A DNA stretch of 64,000 nt, taken from Nitrospinaceae bacterium. GTDB lineage: Bacteria > Nitrospinota > Nitrospinia > Nitrospinales > Nitrospinaceae. The translations under genes were made by a program, and so were the position numbers. The notes under the pieces are model-generated. The model did not search any database, was not told the origin of the DNA, and saw only the letters and a program-made list of their open reading frames with translations. The stretch is taken from positions 382,854 to 446,853 of the forward strand of contig JAHELC010000001.1 of the NCBI GenBank assembly GCA_024644405.1, in the 5' to 3' direction. Below, one piece after another: positions 56,145 through 64,000 of the stretch. The first letter of the stretch is position 1, and each line of letters begins with the position of its first letter.

Positions 56145-56945
56145 TCAATCCATCTGGAGGAATTTGAACCGTTTCAGTTTGGGCGACTGCTTCAGCCGTT
56201 GCGCGGTACTTTGGGAAATACGGTTTCGATACAGATCGATCGTGACCAGATTCGGCAGGCAATCGCTGTCCGACAGCAGGTCGATGGCCGCATTATCCAA
56301 TTCGTTGTGCGGGAGGCCCAGCTTTTCAACCGTCAGCATGATTTCGGATTCGCACAAGGCTTTTAATCCTTCGCACCCGATCTTGGCCCGATCCAGATAC
56401 AATTCAGTCAAATGCCGCAGGTGCGGCGACCGGGCCAGTTCGATGGCCCCTTGCGGCCCCAAGGGATTGGCCTTGAGGTACAGGAATTGAAGATTTGCCA
56501 GGGTTTCCGACTCCGCCAGGGCTTTCATGGCTTCGGGCCCGAGTTGATTGTGCTGAAGAAAAAGCGTGCGCAAACTTTTCAAGTGAGGTGAGGCCGCCAG
56601 CGCCCGCATGCCCTTATCGGTCATTTCATTTCCGGCGAGCGACAGTGTATTGAGCTTGTGCAGCGCCTCGGTATCCGCCAGCCGTATCACGCCTTCGTCC
56701 TTGAAGCTGTTCTCGTCCAGATAAAGCATTTTAACGGTGCGCAGGCGGGGGAAACGCATCAATTCTTCCAACTCCTCCAGGATGATGTCTTTGTCGTTCA
56801 GTTCCAGTTTGAACTTGGGATCCTCGCTGGCTTCGGCGCGGGCGAACATGTCCCCTTCGTGCACCACCATCGATTCGCTTTCGTCGATATCGGTAATCAG
56901 CGTCAGGCTGTTCCGCACCAAACTTTCAAACAGGGAACCGCTCAT
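56145..56945 (-). CDS. Leucine-rich-repeat protein (ribonuclease-inhibitor type)
   Basis: About six to seven repeats of 24-28 residues follow the pattern L-x-x-L-x-L-x-x-N-x-(I/L)-G-x-x-G (for example LKSLRTLFLQHNQLGPEAMK, then LANLQFLYLKANPLGPQGAI). The N-terminal 60 residues are acidic and unrelated. There is no signal peptide. RNI-type repeats make protein-binding horseshoes; the partner is unknown. Its ATG overlaps the aroK stop codon as ATGA. Two further LRR genes follow within 3 kb. Confidence 0.85.
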   Translation of the reverse strand: MSGSLFESLVRNSLTLITDIDESESMVVHEGDMFARAEASEDPKFKLELNDKDIILEELEELMRFPRLRTVKMLYLDENSFKDEGVIRLADTEALHKLNTLSLAGNEMTDKGMRALAASPHLKSLRTLFLQHNQLGPEAMKALAESETLANLQFLYLKANPLGPQGAIELARSPHLRHLTELYLDRAKIGCEGLKALCESEIMLTVEKLGLPHNELDNAAIDLLSDSDCLPNLVTIDLYRNRISQSTAQRLKQSPKLKRFKFLQMD

Positions 56946-57472
56946 GCTTCCACCCAGGATTGTTTTTTAAAATATTCGATGATTTCGTACACCGTTTCAT
57001 CCGGCCGCTTGTCGGTGGTATCGCACACCAGGTCGGCGGCGGCTTTGTATTTGTCCTCCCGCTCGGCGAAAACTTTGCGGTGTTCATCCTCCCAGGACAG
57101 GTCTTCCTCGAGGCGCGGCCGGTTATTTCGGTCACGACTCAATCGGCTGAGCAGGGTTTCAAATGTAGCGGTCAGTAATACGGCTTTCCCGTTTTCCTTG
57201 AGCTTTTTGATATTTAGGGGATTCAAAACAACCCCCCCGCCGCAATCGATGACGGCATCCCGGGCCTCGCCGACGGCCTGCTCGACGATTTTGGATTCGA
57301 TCTCCCGGAACTGTGCCCATCCCCACATACTGACGATCTCCGGAATAGGGATACCCACCGCCTCCTCGATCATCGAGTCAAGACTGAACAAGGGGCGCTT
57401 CAGTTGTTTGGACAGAAGCCGGGAAATCACCGACTTGCCGGTTCCGCGATAACCTAACAGTATGATATTCAT
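56942..57472 (-). CDS. aroK: Shikimate kinase
   Basis: Shikimate to shikimate-3-phosphate in aromatic amino-acid synthesis. GYRGTGKSVISR is the Walker A motif, and the shikimate-binding residues lie in DSMIEEAVG, FREIESKI and CGGGVV. Length from the chosen ATG (57472) is 176 residues; the frame extends nine codons upstream without a ribosome-binding site. Its stop codon overlaps the LRR gene start, so the LRR protein is co-translated. Confidence 0.95.
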   Translation of the reverse strand: MNIILLGYRGTGKSVISRLLSKQLKRPLFSLDSMIEEAVGIPIPEIVSMWGWAQFREIESKIVEQAVGEARDAVIDCGGGVVLNPLNIKKLKENGKAVLLTATFETLLSRLSRDRNNRPRLEEDLSWEDEHRKVFAEREDKYKAAADLVCDTTDKRPDETVYEIIEYFKKQSWVEA

Positions 57473-57667
57473 AAGGATACTTCCGTATGGTTCCGTCACA
57501 AGTGCTTGGGGGGCAGGTTATAATGTTTCGATCCGGGATGCAAACGAAACTCCCCCGGCCGGTTCGGCGCTGATTATTTGATTCTGGACCGAGGCAAATA
57601 TGCTACAATTTCAAAAATGTCACTTCCTGCTAACCGTTATGTGACTTTCCCGGAAAGGGACCTTATC

Positions 57668-58129
57668 GTGAAAACTAAATCTGTCGCCTGGATCATTGCA
57701 TTGGTATTGGGATGTTTGCTGACTACCAGCAATGAAGTTCGGGCCGAAGAGGATAAGCTTTTGGATTTATGCAATAACGGCAATTCTTCCGCCTGTTTTG
57801 AACGGGGGAAGAAATATGTAACCCTGGACAGGGACAACAAGAAAGCCATCCCTTTGTTCCGAAAGAGTTGTGCGGCGGACCATATGACCGCCTGCCTGTG
57901 GGGCGGCAATCTCATCCAGAACACCGGAAAACAGTACAGCGCCCAGTGGAAAGAAGCCTCCAAAATGTTTAAAAAAGCCTGTGAAGCGGGTGAAGACGCG
58001 GGTTGTTTTAACCTTGGCGCTTTGTTTTACAAGGAAGGCCGGGCCAGCAAAGCCAAAAAACTTTTCAAGCAGGCCTGCGACATGGGAAACCAACCCGGCT
58101 GCGATAACGTCAAGTGGCTTTCGAAATAA
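57668..58129 (+). CDS. Exported Sel1-like cysteine-repeat protein
   Basis: GTG at 57668 places a signal peptide (ending E-V-R-A-E) at the N-terminus; earlier ATG codons (57578, 57617) are open but unsupported. The mature chain has three to four Sel1-type helical repeats, each with a conserved cysteine pair (ACFERGKKY, AACLWGGNL type, AGCFNLGALFYKEGR, GCDNVKW), as in Helicobacter cysteine-rich Sel1 proteins. The family forms protein-binding solenoids held by disulfides. It stands before an LRR gene. Confidence 0.78.
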   Translation: MKTKSVAWIIALVLGCLLTTSNEVRAEEDKLLDLCNNGNSSACFERGKKYVTLDRDNKKAIPLFRKSCAADHMTACLWGGNLIQNTGKQYSAQWKEASKMFKKACEAGEDAGCFNLGALFYKEGRASKAKKLFKQACDMGNQPGCDNVKWLSK

Positions 58130-58153
58130 CGATCAACGATTAAGAAACTGGCA

Positions 58154-58828
58154 ATGGCAAGTCCTTCCAAAAAGCTCAAAAACTGGGAAGAGCTGATCAA
58201 TGACGGTCAAAATTACGGGGACGAGGGCAAGGATTTCTCCCCGTTTGAAAAAGCCGTCTTTGAAAGCATCAAAGACAAGAAAGTTCTGAAAATTCAGGAC
58301 AGCTTCGTCTTTGTGAAAACCGGACACAATGCGGAAGATCCGGACCATCCGGTTCAACTGGCCACCATGCTGGCCGCCTTCGAACCACTGAAAGTCATCA
58401 CCAGCCTGATCATCACCCACAACCGGTTTAACGCGGAAGCCTTGAAAATTCTGGTCGCCTCTCCGATTCTGAGCGACATCGATTATCTTCACTTGGGCTC
58501 CAACGATTTGGGCGACGCAGGGGCGAAAATCGTGGCCGAAGCTCCTCTGTTCTCTAAAGTCCACACCCTGAACCTGGAATGCAACGGCATCGGCCCGGAA
58601 GGTGCGAAAGCATTGGCCACTTCCAAAACCCTGACCGAGGTGACTTCGCTCAGCATGGTCGACAACCAGGTGGGAGACGAAGGAGCGCTGGCGATTGCGC
58701 AATCGGACAACCTCAAGAACCTCACCTACCTGCATCTTGGCGGCAACCGCGTCAAATCCGAAGAAGCCAAACAAGCTTTGCGGGAATCACCCAAGCTCAC
58801 CCAGATCAAAACACTGAAAGTATTTTGA
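58154..58828 (+). CDS. Leucine-rich-repeat protein (ribonuclease-inhibitor type)
   Basis: The 224-residue protein has four to five RNI-type repeats after an N-terminal region of about 80 residues (LSDIDYLHLGSNDLGDAGAK, then VHTLNLECNGIGPEGAKALA, then VTSLSMVDNQVGDEGALAIA). No signal peptide. It is related in repeat pattern to the proteins at 56145 and 59002 but with a different N-terminus. The gene follows the Sel1-like gene by 24 bases. Confidence 0.85.
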   Translation: MASPSKKLKNWEELINDGQNYGDEGKDFSPFEKAVFESIKDKKVLKIQDSFVFVKTGHNAEDPDHPVQLATMLAAFEPLKVITSLIITHNRFNAEALKILVASPILSDIDYLHLGSNDLGDAGAKIVAEAPLFSKVHTLNLECNGIGPEGAKALATSKTLTEVTSLSMVDNQVGDEGALAIAQSDNLKNLTYLHLGGNRVKSEEAKQALRESPKLTQIKTLKVF

Positions 58829-58930
58829 CCGGCCTGCTCGGCGCAGGGCCAATTTCGCTGAAGCGTTATGGCGCGATTTAAAAGTTATTCTTGCCTGCCG
58901 CGGAGTGCTTCCGCTCGCAATTTAAAACTA

Positions 58931-58995
58931 TGAATTGCGCTCAGTGATCATCGAAGGCCGTTAACCGTCAGCAAGTACCCTCGCCCGGAGGGGGC
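58931..58995 (-). repeat. Dispersed intergenic repeat, diverged copy 3
   Basis: On the minus strand the blocks gcgagggtacttgctgacgg, ttaacggcc and gcgcaattc appear in the same order as in copies at 41696 and 42404. It lies just downstream of the LRR gene at 59002. Confidence 0.6.
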
Positions 58996-59001
58996 GGAAC
59001 A

Positions 59002-59946
59002 CTATTTCTCTTCCTCATAATCGGGGCGGAGCAATTCGGGGCGGGAGTAGTTGACGAAGGCAGGATTGGTTTCGACGCCGTCTTTCAGTACCAGCGTTTT
59101 GAGATTCGTCAGAGTTTTAGTGTTGTACAGGGCGTCACCACCGGTATCTCCAAAATAATTTCTACCGATGTACAGTTTTTCCAGATTGGTCAATTGTGTG
59201 GACTCGCCGAGCGCCTTCGCGCCTGCGTCGCCGATGGTGTTGTTGGTCAGTGACAGCACCTTTAACGGCGGCAGGGATTCGCTTTGCGCCAACGCCACGG
59301 TCCCGTCATCGCCCAGTTTGTTGGAGGACAAATTCAATTCTTCCAATTGAGACAACGCCCCGCCACTGAGCAGACCTACGACTCCCTCCTCGTTGATGTA
59401 ATTGCGCTCCAGGTCGAGAATCTTTAAATTTTTCATCATGGCACTCTGGCCCAAAGCCTTGGCGGTTTCATTGCCGATTTCGTTCCAGCCCAGGCTGAGC
59501 GATTCGAGACGGCTGAGGTGGGCCGAGTTGACCAGCGCGGCCGCCGCGGCATCTTCCAGGCCGTTGTCTTCCATGGACAACTTTTTCAAATTTATGATTT
59601 TTACGGTATCGGATTGCGCCACTTCCTGAACCCCGGTAGTGGTGATGAAGTTGATGGACAGGTTGAGTTCTTCCAGTTGCTCCAGAGTGGCGGCTTCGAA
59701 CAGCGCCTTCAGGCCGGCATCGTCAATCTGATTGTCGGACAAATCCAATATGCGGACGGAACGCATTTGTTCGGATTGGGCGAGGATGGTCATCTCGTCG
59801 GCTGCATAATAACGGCCCCTTAATTCCAACTGCGCAGGGGTCTGCTCCAGTTGCTTTTTGATGTCCTCTTCCAGCCGGGCCGCCTTCTCCTCGAAGGCGG
59901 GCTCGTTGGATACATATTCGCTGTTGCCGTCCCGGGAAATGGCCAT
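59002..59946 (-). CDS. Leucine-rich-repeat protein (ribonuclease-inhibitor type)
   Basis: The largest of the three LRR proteins: 314 residues with about eight repeats (LRSVRILDLSD type, LEQLEELNLSINFITTTGVQ, LSRLESLSLGWNEIGNETAK, LSQLEELNLSSNKLGDDGTV, LPPLKVLSLTNNTIGDAGAK, LTNLEKLYIGRNYFGDTGGD). The N-terminal 45 residues are acidic and probably a coiled coil. The C-terminal 15 residues are acidic. No signal peptide. Transcribed alone, opposite to its neighbours. Confidence 0.87.
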   Translation of the reverse strand: MAISRDGNSEYVSNEPAFEEKAARLEEDIKKQLEQTPAQLELRGRYYAADEMTILAQSEQMRSVRILDLSDNQIDDAGLKALFEAATLEQLEELNLSINFITTTGVQEVAQSDTVKIINLKKLSMEDNGLEDAAAAALVNSAHLSRLESLSLGWNEIGNETAKALGQSAMMKNLKILDLERNYINEEGVVGLLSGGALSQLEELNLSSNKLGDDGTVALAQSESLPPLKVLSLTNNTIGDAGAKALGESTQLTNLEKLYIGRNYFGDTGGDALYNTKTLTNLKTLVLKDGVETNPAFVNYSRPELLRPDYEEEK

Positions 59947-60298
59947 CGGGTACTCCTTTTCAAAACACAGGGATTTCTAAAGTCGGGAGATCATTGTATC
60001 AACGGAGGTTTCCGTTTCTCAAATGATTTCCTTGGTTCTCATCGAATACGGCCTGAGAGGGGCTTCGGAGCCCGATTTCGCTCACTGATCCGATCTCGGG
60101 AAAACCCATAAACTATTAATTTTAAAAGGATAATTTTCCTCTTACGAGCTCGAATGGGTTCCCGGAAGCGACTCAACATTAAAAAAAATTAATATGGGAT
60201 TAACCCGCTTTTAATTTTGAAATCCTATATTCATAGGCAGATAGCAGAAAAATCAGGCGGATGCCCAGGGCATCGGTCCACATTATGGGGGAACAATC
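59947..60298. other. Non-coding gap between divergent LRR and TusA-like genes
   Basis: AT-rich in its second half. Small hairpins (gggct-tcgg-agccc at 60060-60073) are visible, but no coding frame or promoter stands out clearly. The ribosome-binding GGGGGA lies at the end, before 60299. Confidence 0.45.
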
Positions 60299-60535
60299 AT
60301 GCACGTATTCAAAACATTGGATATCCGGGGGCTTTCCTTCTTCAGCGCGTCGGACAAAACGTCGAAAGCGTTCAAGGGAGTCACCCGCAACGGCATACTC
60401 GAAATCATTCTGGACAAAAAGAAAAATTTTACCGATGCGTTTCAGCAGTGGGCCGAAAATCGGGGCTATTCCATTTTCAACCGGGATGAAGATCCCCGGA
60501 TGGTCCGCTTGTTTATCAAAAAGGGCAACCGGTAA
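60299..60535 (+). CDS. TusA/SirA-fold protein lacking the catalytic cysteine
   Basis: The 78-residue protein follows the TusA layout: a first strand VFKTLDIRGL, a helix, a strand LEIILDKKKN, a helix FTDAFQQWAENRGYS, and a final strand MVRLFIKKG. In TusA the first strand is followed by C-P-x-P with the sulfur-carrying cysteine; here it reads SFFSAS, with no cysteine anywhere in the protein. A sulfur-carrier role is therefore unlikely. ATG follows GGGGGA by six bases. Possibly an RNA- or protein-binding relative of the fold. Confidence 0.65.
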   Translation: MHVFKTLDIRGLSFFSASDKTSKAFKGVTRNGILEIILDKKKNFTDAFQQWAENRGYSIFNRDEDPRMVRLFIKKGNR

Positions 60536-60569
60536 TCCTTCGGAACCGTTGCCGTAATAATATTTCAGG

Positions 60570-60654
60570 CCGGCTTTCCCGATAATAAAACCTGGGTGCC
60601 CTCCTCTACCTGGGTTTGATGCCCCTCCTCAATTCGGGAGAGCCGGTTTGTTTT
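60570..60654. terminator. Possible bidirectional terminator
   Basis: ccggctttcccga (60570-60582) and tcgggagagccgg (60634-60646) form an interrupted stem (6+5 pairs) enclosing about 50 bases; tttgtttt follows. It lies between the convergent TusA-like and coaX genes. Confidence 0.4.
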
Positions 60655-60664
60655 CGAAGATCCC

Positions 60665-61438
60665 TCATCCTACCGAACGGTTTCTTTGATACAGAATCCG
60701 TAACCCCTCCAAAGTGAGAAACGGGTTTACTGTTTTGATACTTTTCACCTGTTTCTGAATCACCGGTAGAACGCCCCCGGTGCCGATCACCTGGGCGGGC
60801 TTGCCGATCTCGCTCTGCATTTTGGAAACGATGCTTTCGATCACCCCCACAAAACCGTACACAGTTCCCGACTGAATGCTTTCCTTGGTCGATTTTCCGA
60901 TCACATGTTCGGGAAGAACAATATCGACCGGTGAAAGTTTGGCAGTGTTTTTGTACAACGCCTCCAGCGATATATTCAAGCCGGGAAAAATCGCACCCCC
61001 CATGTACTCACCCTTTTCGGATACCGCGTCAAAAGTGGTCGCCGTTCCAAAATCGACAATAATCAGCGGTCCTCCGTATTTTTCAAAACCGGCAATCGCG
61101 TTGACAATGCGGTCGGCGCCCACTTCTGCGGGGTTGTTGTACAAAATAGGAATTCCGGTTTTTATCCCGGGGCCGACCACCAAAGGATCGTTTTCAAGGT
61201 ATTTACGGGACAACTCCTCAAATACAGGGATCAACGGCGGCACAACGCAGGAAATCACAATGTCATGGATACTCGCAGGACCGATTTCATTGAGCCTCAA
61301 AAACTCATTGGCGAGCACCCAGTATTCATCCGTCGTACGGTTGCGCTCAGTACGAATGCGCCAATGGGTTTTTAGTTCATCCCCATCGAACAGCCCGAAC
61401 ACAATATTGGTGTTTCCTATATCAACGGCAAGCAGCAC
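60665..61438 (-). CDS. coaX: Type III pantothenate kinase
   Basis: First step of coenzyme A synthesis from pantothenate. The phosphate-binding loop is AVDIGNTNIVFGL; later GADRIVNAIAGF, IIVDFGTATTFDAV and GGAIFPGLNISLEALY are standard, and the C-terminal VIGTGGV is also visible. Length 257 is usual. No biotin ligase gene precedes it, although the two are often paired. It is convergent with the TusA-like gene. Confidence 0.96.
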   Translation of the reverse strand: MLLAVDIGNTNIVFGLFDGDELKTHWRIRTERNRTTDEYWVLANEFLRLNEIGPASIHDIVISCVVPPLIPVFEELSRKYLENDPLVVGPGIKTGIPILYNNPAEVGADRIVNAIAGFEKYGGPLIIVDFGTATTFDAVSEKGEYMGGAIFPGLNISLEALYKNTAKLSPVDIVLPEHVIGKSTKESIQSGTVYGFVGVIESIVSKMQSEIGKPAQVIGTGGVLPVIQKQVKSIKTVNPFLTLEGLRILYQRNRSVG

Positions 61439-62003
61439 TCTGTTTCCTTAGACTACCAATGATTAATAACCGATGGAGGCATTATACATGAGGCCCGGTC
61501 AGTGATTCATGCGTGGAGCCATTATTACAGACGAATCCAGCACACAAAAATTCCATTTGTTCTTTGGCTCTTTAAAGAAAAACTTTTCCGTCTCACTAAG
61601 ATAGGATTCTTTTCGACCGAAAAAGCTTATAGCCAGGTGAAGGTTGAAATGAGATTCGGTTTGATTCTGCAGCGGCTGAAAATATTCCATTTAATTGTTT
61701 TTTTGAGGGTTAGCGGTTTATCCAACTCCGGCGCCCCAGGCTCTAAAACCTTTAATCATAAGGGTTTTAGGCATTTAATTTAAAGAATTCCGGGGGAATT
61801 CCAGGGTGCATCTATTTATAGTATTGATTTTAAAGGGACTTGGTCTGATAATATTTTTATACTCTAGTTATAAATTAAGACAGGGGTTCGGTCCCAAACT
61901 GTGGGAAATCAACGTTTTCCTCTCCCTATTTATCGGGGAGGATTGCCTCGGTTAATCCATGGGGAGACAGGTCCTTTTGGGTTTTCGCTCTGCAGGAGGA
62001 GCC
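61439..62003. other. Non-coding gap upstream of signalling genes
   Basis: A 93-codon frame at 61502-61783 has no ribosome-binding site or family features and is not called. ctaaaacctt and aagggttttag (61741-61769) form an imperfect hairpin without a clear T-run. AT-rich sequence at about 61835-61880 may hold a promoter for the gene at 62004. Confidence 0.45.
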
Positions 62004-62360
62004 ATGCGTAAAATAAGGTTGGAGCAATTGACACCGGGGATGAAATTAGCCCAGGACGTGGTCAATTTCTCCGGTCAGGTTCTACTTTATAAAGGAAATC
62101 CTCTTCAACCCAAGGACATTAAAAACTTCAAAGCCTGGGGCGTTCTCGAGGTGGTGGTGGAAAGCTCTTCGTTGAATTCTTCCAACTCATTAAGCAACAA
62201 CCAAATCGACGGCAAGCTTTTGGTGGAAGCACAAAACGAAATGTCCAATCTGTTCCGGCATTCCAATCTTTCCCATCCAGTGATATCAGAATTGATGCGG
62301 TTGAGTACTCTGAACAAATTGAAGCAAAAACCCGGTATGGAGAACGTGAATGTCTACTAG
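62004..62360 (+). CDS. Small DUF3391-like regulatory protein
   Basis: ATG at 62004 follows GGAGGA by about five bases; the frame upstream to 61959 is unsupported. The first 50 residues, IRLEQLTPGMKLAQDVVNFS onwards, match the N-terminal domain often attached to HD-GYP proteins; the rest is polar and helical. Without an HD-GYP domain it cannot cleave cyclic di-GMP by itself. Its end overlaps the HDOD gene by 11 bases, so the two are coupled. Confidence 0.75.
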   Translation: MRKIRLEQLTPGMKLAQDVVNFSGQVLLYKGNPLQPKDIKNFKAWGVLEVVVESSSLNSSNSLSNNQIDGKLLVEAQNEMSNLFRHSNLSHPVISELMRLSTLNKLKQKPGMENVNVY

Positions 62361-63213
62361 TCCCAAAGCTTTGCGACCCAAAGATATGATCACCGGGTCG
62401 ACCCGAACCTCTTCTCTCCCGGAAATATTTATCATGATCAACGAAGTGGTGAACGATCCCACCAGTTCATTTTCGGATATCGCCCAAGTAGTCAATCTGG
62501 ACACGGCCTTAAGCGCGCGGTTGCTAAAAATCGTCAACAGTTCATTTTATAGTTTTCCATCCAACATAGAGACAGTCACACATGCTATCGCCGTTATTGG
62601 AACGGAACAATTGCACAGCCTGGCCCTGGCGACCACCATTATTGCCAACTTCAAGGGCATTCCCGACAAAATGCTCAATATGAATTTATTCTGGCGGCAT
62701 AGTATGGGTGTAGCCATTATTGCGCGAAACCTGGCGATTCATTGCCGGGAAACCAACCCCGAACGATTTTACCTTGCCGGCATCCTCCATGACATTGGAC
62801 GGTTGATCATCCTGGAGAATCTCCCTGATGAGGCCAAGGAAATCATCACACGCCAAAAGGAAATTGGCGGTGTCATGTGGCAAATCGAACGCGAAGTTTT
62901 AGGATTCGACCATGGCGAGGTGGGGGCGGCGTTGTCACACAGTTGGAACCTCCCACTCAGTCTTGAGGAAATCATCGGCAATCACCACAACCCGGGCCGC
63001 TCCAAGCGGTATCCCCTGGAAACCACTATTATTCATTTGGCCGACATCATCGCCAAAGCCATGGAGCTTGGGTCCAGCGGGGATATACATGTTCCCCCTC
63101 TGGATGAAAAATCCTGGGAACAATTAAAATTACCCACCGGAATTTTTTCGGCTATCTGGAATCAAACGGAAACTCAATTCAACGAAACCATCGATATTAT
63201 CTTGTCAGGTTAA
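62350..63213 (+). CDS. HDOD-domain signalling protein
   Basis: The HDOD fold is a metal-dependent-phosphohydrolase relative without proved activity. Visible are LPEIFIMINEVVNDPTSSFS, LLKIVNSSFY, HAIAVIGTEQL, the degenerate HD pair GILHDIGRLIILENLP, and VGAALSHSWNLP. Length 287 is one HDOD domain with a C-terminal helical part. It is followed after six bases by a histidine kinase gene, a common pairing in signalling operons. Confidence 0.93.
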   Translation: MSTSPKALRPKDMITGSTRTSSLPEIFIMINEVVNDPTSSFSDIAQVVNLDTALSARLLKIVNSSFYSFPSNIETVTHAIAVIGTEQLHSLALATTIIANFKGIPDKMLNMNLFWRHSMGVAIIARNLAIHCRETNPERFYLAGILHDIGRLIILENLPDEAKEIITRQKEIGGVMWQIEREVLGFDHGEVGAALSHSWNLPLSLEEIIGNHHNPGRSKRYPLETTIIHLADIIAKAMELGSSGDIHVPPLDEKSWEQLKLPTGIFSAIWNQTETQFNETIDIILSG

Positions 63214-63219
63214 ACACCC

Positions 63220-64000
63220 ATGGATAAAACCATTACTAAAAAGAAAACCGACACCAGGGAATTAAAAGACAGAATCAAATTTCTGGAGAAAGAAAACCAG
63301 TGGTTCTTCTCAGCCATGGAAATGATCGCTTCGATGGGGGACATTCACCGGGATATTCCCCGTTCGACGGATCCAGACTTTATTTTCAGCATGGCTCGCC
63401 GTTACCTGAACCAACTGTTGAATTTGAAATCGCTCGCCTTTTTCCTGATTCACGAAAAAGACAACAGCTTTTATCTGGCCAGCGGAGAATCGGAGGAAGA
63501 AAACGGACGGTTTCAGGTGGAGTTGGATCATCAGGTTGAAAACGGAACTTTCGCCTGGGCGTTGAAGCAAAACCGTCCCTTGCTGGTGGAAAGTGAATTG
63601 TTCAAGGACAAATTATTTCTGCATGTACTGGGCACGCGCTCACGCATCAAGGGAATGGTCATGGGATGCCTGAACCGGAAGATCTCAAAGATTCCCCCGG
63701 AAATGAGCCATCTGATTTCGATCATTCTACACAACACCGCCAACGCCCTCGAAAACGGCGGTCTGTACAAACTGCTGTCGGAACAAAACAAAAATCTTGA
63801 AGGTATCGTCAAGGCACGCACTCTTGAGCTGGAAAACAAGGCATTCGAACTGAAGAGGAATATCCAGGAGCTCAAAGATTTTACGTTTATCGCGTCACAC
63901 GATTTGCAGGAACCGCTACGCAAGGTACTTTGTTTCGGAGAACGCCTGCGGGTCAATTACGAGGAACTGCTGGATAACCGCGCTAAAGACTATATCTCGG
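63220..64000 (+). CDS. Histidine kinase with GAF-like sensor (cut by window end)
   Basis: ATG at 63220, six bases after the HDOD stop codon, opens a frame that runs off the window after 260 codons. The N-terminal 25 residues are a charged coil. A GAF-like sensor follows at about 50-190 (SLAFFLIHEKDNSFYLASGE, VENGTFAWALKQNRPLLVES), then a long coiled coil and the H-box FIASHDLQEPLRKV (about 233-246). The ATPase domain lies beyond the end. The H-box is of the same type as in the hybrid kinase at 30029. Confidence 0.9.
   Translation, partial: MDKTITKKKTDTRELKDRIKFLEKENQWFFSAMEMIASMGDIHRDIPRSTDPDFIFSMARRYLNQLLNLKSLAFFLIHEKDNSFYLASGESEEENGRFQVELDHQVENGTFAWALKQNRPLLVESELFKDKLFLHVLGTRSRIKGMVMGCLNRKISKIPPEMSHLISIILHNTANALENGGLYKLLSEQNKNLEGIVKARTLELENKAFELKRNIQELKDFTFIASHDLQEPLRKVLCFGERLRVNYEELLDNRAKDYIS

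Noticed and set aside
61502-61783. 93-codon frame upstream of the HDOD operon
   Set aside because: No ribosome-binding site, irregular composition and no family resemblance.

Overview
The window is chromosomal DNA of a Gram-negative bacterium. It encodes a TonB-dependent receptor, two outer-membrane barrels, lipobox proteins, a periplasmic TlpA-type thioredoxin and a FliL-like envelope protein. Base composition is mixed: 5946-8948 is clearly GC-rich, while 2561-3343 and 36611-36973 are AT-rich. Housekeeping genes (groES-groEL under a CIRCE element, dnaG-rpoD-tRNA, rplU-rpmA-obgE, def, HU, coaX, aroK, glgC) sit among many accessory genes. The style would fit a free-living Nitrospinota or deltaproteobacterium-like lineage, but there is no rRNA here and the taxon is only an inference.

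Layout. 1-5900 is an accessory mosaic: an exported SUMF1-fold protein, a decayed DsbA-like gene, an alpha-carbonic anhydrase, an ATC-hydrolase-like protein, an EthD-like protein and an orphan barstar, separated by gaps with inverted and dispersed repeats. 5946-8948 is a queF / radical SAM / selO group on the minus strand. 9036-11270 is groESL. 11276-15631 holds envelope proteins, including a minus-strand run of a His/Cys-rich exported protein, an outer-membrane barrel, a TlpA-like thioredoxin and a calcium-loop repeat protein. 15775-18217 is glgC plus a NamZ-type gene. 18449-22405 has a chemoreceptor, a PAS/sigma-54 activator and a small exported protein behind a -24/-12 promoter. 22548-24230 is an exported TldD homologue. 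24555-28733 is yqeY-dnaG-rpoD-tRNA.

29625-36610 is a minus-strand sensory operon: TonB receptor, YfiR-like protein, membrane histidine kinase, response regulator, the remnant of a second kinase, and a receiver-PAS-kinase hybrid. Divergent from it, 36974-40553 is the most interesting part of the window: an apparent azole-forming peptide (TOMM RiPP) cluster. It has a 64-residue precursor ending in a Cys/Thr-rich core, a strong terminator just after the precursor, a cyclodehydratase partner protein, a YcaO cyclodehydratase and a SagB-type dehydrogenase. No exporter, immunity gene or dedicated protease is present in the cluster.

40742-64000 carries Hsp20, small membrane proteins, a fatty-acid-hydroxylase-family protein, an MFS transporter, def, HU, a two-haem lipoprotein, a lytic transglycosylase, a 1051-residue zinc-ribbon/acidic/FliL-like protein, rplU-rpmA-obgE, two methyltransferases, a DNA glycosylase, three leucine-rich-repeat proteins around aroK, a TusA-like protein without its cysteine, coaX, and a signalling group (HDOD protein and a histidine kinase cut by the window end).
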